Assembly: GCA_964553105.1 (NCBI GenBank)
Contig: CAZKJO010000016.1
Location: 1-44,079 of the forward strand
DNA: 44,079 nucleotides
DNA from: Profundicola sp964553105
GTDB lineage: Bacteria > Bacteroidota > Bacteroidia > Flavobacteriales > Weeksellaceae
Direction of reading: 5' to 3'
The position numbers were made by a program, and so were the translations under genes. Each line of letters opens with the position of its first letter. The stretch's first letter is position 1. Below the pieces are notes generated by a model. That model was given only the letters and a program-made list of their open reading frames with translations, ran no database searches and was not told the DNA's origin. Positions 16,741-25,406 of this stretch are shown piece after piece.

Positions 16741-16967
16741 GGTTTATTTATTAATGTTCGACTAAAATAATATTAATTCCTTATTCTACAAAATCTATAT
16801 TTCAAATAAGGTATTAATTTTTGAGTTATTAACATATTTGCAAGTACTAGACCACTTTTTGTTAAAGTGATAAATTACGATAGATTTAAGTGCATTTTTA
16901 ACATTTAGGTGCTATTTTCCTTAATCCGCGCCTATAACCTAAGTGAAACTAGCTTAATATGAATCTT

Positions 16968-17366
16968 TTAAGACTTGATATATAGAAAGATTCTATCCAG
17001 TTTCCTTTTTATGTAATTTATCAAGCCCGTGTAATAATATATGGCAAATGCTATAATCACACCAAAGATATCAAAAATCCAATCATACCAATCAAAACTT
17101 CTACCTGTTGGCAAAGCATGTTGTAATATTTCTATGATTAGACCAAAGAAAACCAACCAGGCTAAGTTAATCCAACGATTGAAATTAGGATAAGCAAAAT
17201 AAGATAGAATGGTTAGCACCAAAAAGATAATAAGATGAATAATTTTATCTATAAAATCAAATCCTATATCTATGGGTGGAATTCCATCTAAAGGGGTTAA
17301 TGTGGCTAGTATGACTAGACCCAAAAACCCCCAAAAAATGATAGTATAAAAGTTTTTCTTAACCAA
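16968..17366 (-). CDS. VanZ-like membrane protein
   Basis: A 132-residue VanZ-family protein with four hydrophobic helices (about 7-23, 42-59, 66-82, 96-112). Family marks are the TPLDGIP loop, FIDKIIHLIIF, and the conserved IIEILQHALPTGRSFDWYDW region before the last helix. The biochemical role of small VanZ-like proteins is unknown. VanZ itself gives low-level teicoplanin resistance, but that should not be assumed here. The start is TTG at 17366, overlapping the gcvH stop region by 8 bases. There is no alternative ATG before the first helix. It is the last gene of the maeB-led operon. Confidence 0.88.
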   Translation of the reverse strand: MVKKNFYTIIFWGFLGLVILATLTPLDGIPPIDIGFDFIDKIIHLIIFLVLTILSYFAYPNFNRWINLAWLVFFGLIIEILQHALPTGRSFDWYDWIFDIFGVIIAFAIYYYTGLINYIKRKLDRIFLYIKS

Positions 17367-17733
17367 CTAACTCTTTATATGCTTCAGCGTCTAATAACTC
17401 TTCTGTAGCATCATCAGTAATTCTAACTTTAATAATCCATCCCTCTCCATAAGGATCTGAGTTCACTAACTCTGGCTCATCCTCCAACTTAGCGTTGAAT
17501 TCTATAATTTCTCCGGTTACTGGTAAGAATAGGTCAGATACCGTTTTAACAGCTTCGATAGAACCGAAAACCTCACCTGCATCTAATGTTTCACCTTCGG
17601 TATCGATATCAACAAAAACGATATCTCCTAATTCTTGTTGTGCAAAATCTGTAATACCAATGGTGGCTTCATCTCCTTCGATTTTTACCCATTCGTGATC
17701 TTTGGTATACTTTAATTCGTTTGGTGTATTCAT
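17359..17733 (-). CDS. gcvH: Glycine cleavage system H protein
   Basis: A 124-residue lipoyl carrier protein that shuttles the aminomethyl group between the P, T and L proteins of glycine cleavage. The lipoylated lysine is K63 in GSIEAVKTVSDL. The opening NELKYTKDHEWVKIEGDEATIGITDFAQ and the later DPYGEGWIIKV are family signatures. An in-frame start at 17781 would add 16 residues and overlap sprA. The ATG at 17733 gives the normal length and a 10-base gap after sprA. gcvP and gcvT are not in the window. A gcvH immediately after sprA is, as I recall, usual in Bacteroidota. Confidence 0.97.
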   Translation of the reverse strand: MNTPNELKYTKDHEWVKIEGDEATIGITDFAQQELGDIVFVDIDTEGETLDAGEVFGSIEAVKTVSDLFLPVTGEIIEFNAKLEDEPELVNSDPYGEGWIIKVRITDDATEELLDAEAYKELVG

Positions 17734-17743
17734 AATATTAAAT

Positions 17744-20700
17744 TTAATTTCCAAATGTAAATGTAGCTTTAATTCCGGCACGAACTGTACTGAGAGGGAA
17801 AGCTGTAGATATTTTATATTTCGTCATCATTTGATCGTAGAACAAACTTAAATTGAAATTCTGACTTAACATATATTGCGCGTTTAACTTTAAGGAAAAA
17901 ATATTTTGCCCTCCGGTTACTTGCGAATTGTCATCTAATATACGTCTTATTCTCATTTCATTGTCTCTCATAGATAAATCTGCTCTAAAATTAACATCCC
18001 CTTGCAGCGTTTGTTTCTTACCCATATAGCGCATATTAATCTTAACATCTTTTAGAATATAACCAAATCCAAAAATAAATTCATTTCCGAAATCTTCTGA
18101 TAAAGTATAATTACTCAAACTTAATGAAATAATTCTATCACGATTATACATCGCTCTAAATTGCATACTGTTTCTTAAGGTCATATCGACTCCAATAAGT
18201 GGAGAGAAAGATTCCATTAAAGTAACAGCTCCATAGGTGTTTCTTGAGTAGAAATTATTATTACCATCAATTCCACCTTCTGGTATTCCATCATCGCCAA
18301 TCACTGCCGAACCATTTTCGAATGGAATTGGATCAGTAAATCTATTCAAGTTAGAGCTTACATTATTTACCGTGTAAGAAGATGAATAGTTATGACTAAT
18401 CTCAAAGCGATCAAACTTCTTAGAGAAAAATGGCGTATTCATTAATCCTGTATAGGTAATATTCCAATTTGGTAATGGGAAGAATCGCTTGTAATCAAAG
18501 TTAGAATCAGGAACATTTCGACCTCGATAAGTCGCCAAAAATGCTGGTACTAATACATCTGCATTAGATAAATTTAAACCTGGAGCGTAACCTTCGGGAT
18601 TCACGTCTGTAATTCCATACCATAGTTCACCTTGTCTTTGAGAAATTAATTGAGCATTCTTTTTCAAGTCAGCATATAAGGCATCTCCATCCATGAATGC
18701 CGTTCCCATACTCCAAGTAGAAATCGTAAAGTTTTCCTGTACATTCTCAAAAGCTCTTTCGTAACCAAAGGTATTATCATCGATTTGCGTATTAAATCCG
18801 CTTTGGAACATGTTTCTTGAATAATTTCTATTTGCACTGAAATCCACTCTCAAAGATGGCATTGGCTCTACCTGAACACTTGCCGTAAAGGTTTCGTTTC
18901 TGTTACTTGTGTAAGGTTCAGTTAAATATGAACTTCTGGTAATCCAACCATTTTCAATCGCTCGTTTTCTAATATCGAATTGAGATCCAAACATAAACTC
19001 AGCGGTTGGTCCAGGACCTGTACCACCTTGCCCTATAAAGTTAGGCTCAGCCAACATACCTGGTAATATAATTCCACTATTTCTATTGAAATTAAATTGA
19101 CCTCTCTTGATACTCTGAAGTGCCATTTTCAAATAGTCGGTGACTTTATATCTATGCTTATATTTAATCTTAGTTTTATTGATTTGCCTCAAACCATTCT
19201 TCTTGCCTGCAAGATTTTGGAAGCTTCTATTGATAGAATCCATTTCTCGTTTTCTTCCTTGACGAACCGAATCTAATTTTTGGAAGCCTTCGAATTGCAT
19301 GTATAATTTATCGAAATCGAAATTACCAATCACGCTAATGGTTTGTGCGTTTTGAGCTAAGTGACCTATGTCCTCTTCTACATCATCTATTTGCAGTTTA
19401 TTGGCTAGGCGAGCTTGCCAATCATAGTTAGCCGTATAACCTAGTTCTACATTCGCCCATTCAAAATAAGGTAATAAATGTAATGGCGTTTTCCAATTCA
19501 CCTGCAATTGCTGGTTGTAATTAATCGGACGACCTACATTTAACAAATCTTTAAAAATCATTCCATCGTCTGGCTGGGTTGCAACGATATCAGATAAAGT
19601 TCTGGTCGCTGAGTTGAAGTCAACACGTAATGATTTCGTTAAATCAAATCCAACGTTATACTGCCAATTGAATAGGAAGTTATTACTAAAAATTGGATTA
19701 AATTGTATCGGTGTTGCACCATCTACCAAGTAAGAATTTAAATCTCTATACTGCTGTTCGGTATAAGTTCTAATTACATCTGTACGGAAAGACAATCTAG
19801 ATGGAACAGGATTGAAATTAAATTCTTTCACCCAATTTAAATATCTAGCTGACTGGGCTGTATCATGTACCATATGCCAATCCTTGAATGGCTGCATATA
19901 TTTAGTCTTGAAATTATAGTTATAGTTTATCGATGCTCTTAGGCTCTTATCCTTATTATACTTGGTATAAATATCTCTATGGAAATCTGAATTATATAAG
20001 AATGAAAGCGATAAGTTCTCAACATCATAGAATCTTTGTGGTTTAGACGTATTTACGCGTTCTTTTCTAATATTACTAAATCCGTAAGTGATTCGTTTGT
20101 TATAAGTTCTAACGATATCCGTCAATTGATCTTTTCTTGGATCTTCCTCGAACTCAACATCATTATCTAATGGATTGAATTTAGGATCGATAAACTGCTC
20201 AGAGATTACATAGTTAAATGGAATCTTCAATCCCCATTTTTTCGGGAAGAATTTATCTAAATTAACCGCCGCATTCACAGAGTAATTCTTGATTTCCTCT
20301 TGTTGTCTTTCTACAGGACCACGATCAATCGCACCAAATCCTACCGACGAAATACTTCCACTAGAATTAATTTGAGCAAAGTCTCCTAAGGCAACATTCA
20401 AGCTAGCTTGTGCAGCATAACCACCTTGGTTATCGATTTCGGACAAACGCAACTCGTTTACCCAAACCACAGCATTTCTAATTTCTGTCCCTCCAGCGTT
20501 TCTAACCCCAATCATAATGGTAGAAACATTACCTAACGACGGACGACCTTTAACATAAATCATCTTGCCATTTTCGTCTACTACATATGGGAATCGATCT
20601 AAGTTATTTGCTTCATAAGCCAATTTCTTAGCCTCAACAAATTCATCAGTATATACGTCTAACATGTTATTTTGAGGCCAAATTCCTGTCGCTGTATTGG

Positions 20701-23700
20701 CTGACAATGGAGAGTATTCCATAGGAATTTCATACTCATAATAGTTGTTAGATAAATCACTTCCAATTCTTATGAATAATTTTAAATCATTACTCTCAGC
20801 TCCTACTTCGCCCGCGTGAACGTGGCTAAACATTCTAATTCTCTTATATCTTCTTAAGTCTAAATTGGTATTCTTGAAAACACCTCTTGCATCTTGCGCC
20901 TCTAATTTATCTAGACTCAACACCATCGATGCCTCGTTCTGACTTTGTAATCCTGCGTTGGTTTGATACTGCTCTCTTTCAATTCCTGGAGGAACTACAT
21001 AAGGAGGAGTTGCAGTAGAGTTTTCCTCGACATTCACATTTCCAATAGATAAGTTCTCAACATCTTGTTGCTCCTCACCTTCTGGTAAATCAATGTTAGG
21101 ATAGATGTTTTTAGCATATCTTCTCCAATCACTACGTACCATATCCATGGTCGCAAACCTTAAAGTAGCTTGTGATTCGAAACCTTTTACAATTAAACGC
21201 ATAAACCTAGCTGACGTCAAAACATCCTCTGAAGCTGCACCTTGGTCAAGGTCATAATCACTTACTGGAACCCTAAATAAGTACCAATTGTTTTCTCCTT
21301 GTTGTCCATTTTCGAAATTAACAGAAACTCTTTTTGAGTCTACAATAAATGGGTTTTCTAGATTCAACTGATTCTTATCCAACTTAATCGTATACTGATT
21401 ATAGTTTTCAATTCTATCTAAATTATAGTCATTGTTTAAGTCTTCCGTGTCTGGAGATGCCGAACCAGCTTCTAATGATCCAGAAGGAGAGTTTCCTTGT
21501 GGGTTTCTGAAATACTGATATCTACTTGGAATATAACCAGCATCTGGTGTGTTATCCCATCTTTCATCTAAATAATACACGAAGTTATCCGCAGCCGGAT
21601 CCGCCTCACCTGTTACATGGTTAGTTGAGTTAATAAATAAGTTATATCCATCTTGCAATGCCTCTTCAGCATCCGTCATACCGTTTAAACCAACATCTTG
21701 TAATTTTCTTTCTTCGCCTTCCGTTTGGAATGAATAAAGAATTGGATAATTACTTGGCTGTTTACCCCAAATACTAAATTCAGGTTCATTGTCAGGAAGG
21801 TTAATTCCATTTTCATACATTAAATTACCGTCTCTTAGCACATCTTCAGATACGTTACCAATATGTAATAACACTTTTGCATCTGGTGCGTTGTTCATAC
21901 CATCAGCATAAGGGTCCATCATCCAGAACTCAAGGTACTCAACGTTGGTTTGCTTTAAGTTGGTAATCGTTAAAGGTCTAGAAATACCCGCCCATTTCAG
22001 ATCTTTGCTTTCTGTTTGCCAATTTGGGTTTAAGTTATATGGACCTCGTTTATCTGGATAGAACGTAATATCAAAAGTAGATAAATTAAGAGGTGTTCCG
22101 GCGGTTAAATCTCTACTCGAGAATAACTCTCTTACTTGCACTTTTCTAGACGCGTGGTTAGAAATATCTGCATTTGACAATGATGTATTTCCACCGATAC
22201 TATAAAATCTTGGATCAATATTATACCAAGAAAGTAATCGTCTGTAATAGTTTAAGCTAAATCCATCTGGATCAAAAACAGAAGGATCGAAATCATCGTT
22301 TGGATTCTCCGAATTCACCACAGGCGTTGCTGCTAATTTCCAAGAGTTGACATCCATTAAACTAATCTTAGATTGTGAATCCTCAAAGTCATCGATATAA
22401 GATTCGTTGTTGGTTGAATTATTCACTCCTGGCATCAGGTAAGCTCCTTCTGCATTAAAGTTAATTTGCGATGGAGTCTCGGTATCCACTAATGGAATTT
22501 TATCCGTCATTCTGGTCAACCAATCCGAAGTACCGTTGTACATAACATTCGCTCCAAATATAGAGTTACTCACAGGCTCCGAATTATACTGTGCTTTTTG
22601 TTGCGCACCAGCCAATCTTTCGCTGTAGTTCATGTAGGTAATTCCCGCCAATAATTCTTCTGAGAATTTATGCTCAACATTCAATCCCATCAGACGCTTA
22701 GTTTGCATATTGAAAGTTGATCTATTTTCCATGCTAATGTTAATCGGTGTCCCCGAATCTTTTAGCATTTGATTAATAATCTGAACTCGCCCTAATTGAT
22801 AGTCAACAATATAATCAACACCTTCTATCAACTCTTGCCCGTTGGCAGTTACTCGCACAGATCCTTGAGGCACATTGAAAGCGCCTAATGGAATTCCATC
22901 TCCACCAGAACTCTTGTACTGACCTTCCATATAATAGCGATTTACTCCACTGCTCTGCTCAAAAGTAATCGGCAATTCAGAGTATAAATCGTTCATCACA
23001 AATTCACTGTCGTCTGAACTTAATTTATTTGCAATGGTACGAGCAAAAGGCTCAATGGTGGTAAATATTATCCTACCATTTTGTTCATCTACTGTAATGC
23101 CTGGAACATAATCAAAGAGACCATCACCATATAAATCTCCACTTTGTTGAAGCTGACCATTCATATTCAATCGGTCCATGTTCAACAATTGAAGTAAAGT
23201 TTGATTTTCAACAGGAGTTCCTTGCAAATAATTCAAAGCTCCTGAACCTATGGAAGGATCTTGGTAAAAGATATTTAATCTAAAGTCCTCAGCAGAAAGT
23301 TGAATCGTTTCTAAAGAATAAATATTCTTCATCATCAAATCCCACATCGGTGAATTTGTATTCACATTGGTATTTGATTTTAATAATTTGGTAATCAACA
23401 ATTCACTTTGCTGATCCGAAAACTCACCCACGCTATAAGCTTGTCCTGGCTGAGATGTTAATGTATATTGGAAAGAAACTCCCATCAACTCATTATCGTT
23501 CAATGGTTGATTTAATGAAATATACCCCAAATTTGGATAAAATTTATATTCACTCGGGTTAAGAAGTCTCACATTCTCATGAACCATATATTGTTCACCC
23601 TCAGAGTAGGTATTTCCGTTAGCGTCTGTCAGTCCAGCTGCGTTAATCGCACTACTCGCTGTATTTCCTTGACGAATTCCTCCTAGGTTTTTAACGGTGT

Positions 23701-24823
23701 TGTATAAGTTACCATTGTTGGGCGCTGAGAAACCATTATCCCCCAAATCACGTAAAGCAACCATAGAACGGCGGTTTTCTTGATTGGCATTCCCTCTATC
23801 GATTACCCAAACTTCTAATCTCGTAATATTAATTTGAGATGAAATCACTGGATAATTCGCTAATGCTCCATCATAGTTTTCTCTAAAATATTGTGCTAAA
23901 AAGTAGTGTTGATTGGCTTGATAGTCTTTTGCATAAATTTTAAAAGAATTAACAACGCCCCCACCTTCTACGGTAATATTTCTAGCTTCTGATTCTTGTT
24001 GTGAGAATAAAGTACTCACATAAGTGTTTCCAAACTTAAATTCACCCTTAGCCCCAAAAAGAGATTGCGCCCCTGTAATCAGCGAGGTACTCAATGGCAT
24101 ACTAACATTACCGAATTCAATATTTTGAATAATATTGTCTTCACCACCTTCGCCTCGAGGTCTCCATCCGAGGTTCATTCTGTTTTCGAACCCGAAACCA
24201 GCTTGGGTATCGTAATTTGCTTCAAGCTGTAGGTTTTCACCCACTTTACCCAAAACACTCATTTGAATTCGCTGTTGCAAATCCATCGCAAAAGTGTTTC
24301 TATTCTGCGGTAGAATTTGAGGATTTTCTAATTTCTGAATAAAAACCCCTAAATCAAGTGAAGCATAACCTTGTGGAATTAACTCAATTTTATCTCCACC
24401 AAAAATGGATTGAAAAAGTTTATTTTTAACCTGAACACTTGGCAAAACTAAGCCTTGATCTTCTTCCCCTTCCTTATCATAACGAACGGATCTAAATTGA
24501 GAATCTAAAGCTTGTGATTTTTCCTTATAATATTGCTCCATATTTTGAGAAAGCAACATATCAAAATATTCTTCTTGAGTAAGAATAATTGGCTCTCCAA
24601 AAGAAAGATTACCCACCTGTTGTCTCAAAATATAGTTCCCAGTAAAAGGATCGTATTCAGCAGCATATTGAACAGGCGTATTGAGATATAAACCACCATT
24701 ATGGTCTTTTATATTATACTGCAAACTGTCTTCTTGTGCTAAAAGCAAAAAAGGAATTAATAATAGAAAGGCTAAACTTAGCCTATTGCGTACGGGTTTA
24801 AAGTAAAAATCGAACAGATTCAA
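17744..24823 (-). CDS. sprA: Type IX secretion outer-membrane translocon SprA (Sov)
   Basis: A 2359-residue protein, close to the size known for flavobacterial SprA (about 2400). SprA is the very large outer-membrane beta-barrel through which T9SS cargo leaves the cell, and it is needed for gliding adhesin export in gliding species. The N-terminus (about 15-29) is a hydrophobic signal peptide ending LLLAQ. Aromatic/polar alternating strands run through the whole protein and the end TVRAGIKATFTFGN looks like a barrel C-terminus. Family blocks include QSLFGAKGEFKFGNTYV and the YIDDFEDSQSKISLM region. The start is TTG at 24823, one base after the ruvA stop. No other start codon precedes the signal peptide. 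The frame is intact throughout. Confidence 0.96.
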   Translation of the reverse strand: MNLFDFYFKPVRNRLSLAFLLLIPFLLLAQEDSLQYNIKDHNGGLYLNTPVQYAAEYDPFTGNYILRQQVGNLSFGEPIILTQEEYFDMLLSQNMEQYYKEKSQALDSQFRSVRYDKEGEEDQGLVLPSVQVKNKLFQSIFGGDKIELIPQGYASLDLGVFIQKLENPQILPQNRNTFAMDLQQRIQMSVLGKVGENLQLEANYDTQAGFGFENRMNLGWRPRGEGGEDNIIQNIEFGNVSMPLSTSLITGAQSLFGAKGEFKFGNTYVSTLFSQQESEARNITVEGGGVVNSFKIYAKDYQANQHYFLAQYFRENYDGALANYPVISSQINITRLEVWVIDRGNANQENRRSMVALRDLGDNGFSAPNNGNLYNTVKNLGGIRQGNTASSAINAAGLTDANGNTYSEGEQYMVHENVRLLNPSEYKFYPNLGYISLNQPLNDNELMGVSFQYTLTSQPGQAYSVGEFSDQQSELLITKLLKSNTNVNTNSPMWDLMMKNIYSLETIQLSAEDFRLNIFYQDPSIGSGALNYLQGTPVENQTLLQLLNMDRLNMNGQLQQSGDLYGDGLFDYVPGITVDEQNGRIIFTTIEPFARTIANKLSSDDSEFVMNDLYSELPITFEQSSGVNRYYMEGQYKSSGGDGIPLGAFNVPQGSVRVTANGQELIEGVDYIVDYQLGRVQIINQMLKDSGTPINISMENRSTFNMQTKRLMGLNVEHKFSEELLAGITYMNYSERLAGAQQKAQYNSEPVSNSIFGANVMYNGTSDWLTRMTDKIPLVDTETPSQINFNAEGAYLMPGVNNSTNNESYIDDFEDSQSKISLMDVNSWKLAATPVVNSENPNDDFDPSVFDPDGFSLNYYRRLLSWYNIDPRFYSIGGNTSLSNADISNHASRKVQVRELFSSRDLTAGTPLNLSTFDITFYPDKRGPYNLNPNWQTESKDLKWAGISRPLTITNLKQTNVEYLEFWMMDPYADGMNNAPDAKVLLHIGNVSEDVLRDGNLMYENGINLPDNEPEFSIWGKQPSNYPILYSFQTEGEERKLQDVGLNGMTDAEEALQDGYNLFINSTNHVTGEADPAADNFVYYLDERWDNTPDAGYIPSRYQYFRNPQGNSPSGSLEAGSASPDTEDLNNDYNLDRIENYNQYTIKLDKNQLNLENPFIVDSKRVSVNFENGQQGENNWYLFRVPVSDYDLDQGAASEDVLTSARFMRLIVKGFESQATLRFATMDMVRSDWRRYAKNIYPNIDLPEGEEQQDVENLSIGNVNVEENSTATPPYVVPPGIEREQYQTNAGLQSQNEASMVLSLDKLEAQDARGVFKNTNLDLRRYKRIRMFSHVHAGEVGAESNDLKLFIRIGSDLSNNYYEYEIPMEYSPLSANTATGIWPQNNMLDVYTDEFVEAKKLAYEANNLDRFPYVVDENGKMIYVKGRPSLGNVSTIMIGVRNAGGTEIRNAVVWVNELRLSEIDNQGGYAAQASLNVALGDFAQINSSGSISSVGFGAIDRGPVERQQEEIKNYSVNAAVNLDKFFPKKWGLKIPFNYVISEQFIDPKFNPLDNDVEFEEDPRKDQLTDIVRTYNKRITYGFSNIRKERVNTSKPQRFYDVENLSLSFLYNSDFHRDIYTKYNKDKSLRASINYNYNFKTKYMQPFKDWHMVHDTAQSARYLNWVKEFNFNPVPSRLSFRTDVIRTYTEQQYRDLNSYLVDGATPIQFNPIFSNNFLFNWQYNVGFDLTKSLRVDFNSATRTLSDIVATQPDDGMIFKDLLNVGRPINYNQQLQVNWKTPLHLLPYFEWANVELGYTANYDWQARLANKLQIDDVEEDIGHLAQNAQTISVIGNFDFDKLYMQFEGFQKLDSVRQGRKREMDSINRSFQNLAGKKNGLRQINKTKIKYKHRYKVTDYLKMALQSIKRGQFNFNRNSGIILPGMLAEPNFIGQGGTGPGPTAEFMFGSQFDIRKRAIENGWITRSSYLTEPYTSNRNETFTASVQVEPMPSLRVDFSANRNYSRNMFQSGFNTQIDDNTFGYERAFENVQENFTISTWSMGTAFMDGDALYADLKKNAQLISQRQGELWYGITDVNPEGYAPGLNLSNADVLVPAFLATYRGRNVPDSNFDYKRFFPLPNWNITYTGLMNTPFFSKKFDRFEISHNYSSSYTVNNVSSNLNRFTDPIPFENGSAVIGDDGIPEGGIDGNNNFYSRNTYGAVTLMESFSPLIGVDMTLRNSMQFRAMYNRDRIISLSLSNYTLSEDFGNEFIFGFGYILKDVKINMRYMGKKQTLQGDVNFRADLSMRDNEMRIRRILDDNSQVTGGQNIFSLKLNAQYMLSQNFNLSLFYDQMMTKYKISTAFPLSTVRAGIKATFTFGN

Positions 24824-24824
24824 G

Positions 24825-25406
24825 CTAGAGTTTTTTCAAGGTTTCTTTAATTACGGCTTCTAAGGTGATTTGTGGTGTATCTGTAATTAATTTTTGCACA
24901 ATCTTCTCAGACTGTTTCTTGGATATACCCAACACCTCCAAAGCACTTAACGCTTCAAATTTAATTTTATTTTCTGAACTAGACGATATAAATTCTGAAT
25001 CAGATAGTTTCGCTAATTTATCTTTTAAATCAATGATAATTCTCTGGGCCGTTTTGATACCAATTCCCTTTACAGATTGTAAAGTTTTAGCATCCTCGCT
25101 ACCAATCGCATGGTAAATTTCACTTGGATTTAAGGTAGAAATCATCATCATGCCCGAGGCAGGTCCAACTCCATTGACAGAGATTAATTGCTCAAAAATA
25201 AATCGCTCTTCTTTATCAGCAAAACCATAGAGAATTTGAGCATCTTCTCTTACCAAGTGATGCGTATAAAATAGTACGTTTTCTTCTTTTTGAATTTTAG
25301 CGTAAGTTGTTAAGCTAATATTGACATGATATCCAACTCCGCCACAGTCTACTATGGCGTGAGAGGGATGAATTTCAATAAGCTTTCCTCTTAATTGTGC
25401 AATCAT
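24825..25406 (-). CDS. ruvA: Holliday junction branch migration protein RuvA
   Basis: A 193-residue RuvA, which binds four-way DNA junctions and guides the RuvB motor. Domain I is the OB fold (1-64, MIAQLRGKLIEI, VDCGGVGYHVNIS). Domain II has two helix-hairpin-helix motifs (ISVNGVGPASGMMMIS and LQSVKGIGIKTAQRIIIDLKDKL). Domain III (about 148-193, ALSALEVLGISKKQSEKIV) contacts RuvB. The length is normal. Its ATG overlaps the maeB stop by four bases (ATGA), and sprA begins one base after its own stop, so it is translated as part of the operon. ruvB and ruvC are elsewhere. Confidence 0.97.
   Translation of the reverse strand: MIAQLRGKLIEIHPSHAIVDCGGVGYHVNISLTTYAKIQKEENVLFYTHHLVREDAQILYGFADKEERFIFEQLISVNGVGPASGMMMISTLNPSEIYHAIGSEDAKTLQSVKGIGIKTAQRIIIDLKDKLAKLSDSEFISSSSENKIKFEALSALEVLGISKKQSEKIVQKLITDTPQITLEAVIKETLKKL

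Noticed and set aside
16968..17366. Glycopeptide-resistance gene vanZ
   Set aside because: Only the small VanZ-like domain is shared. There are no other van genes, and the place in the sprA operon points to a conserved housekeeping or envelope role.
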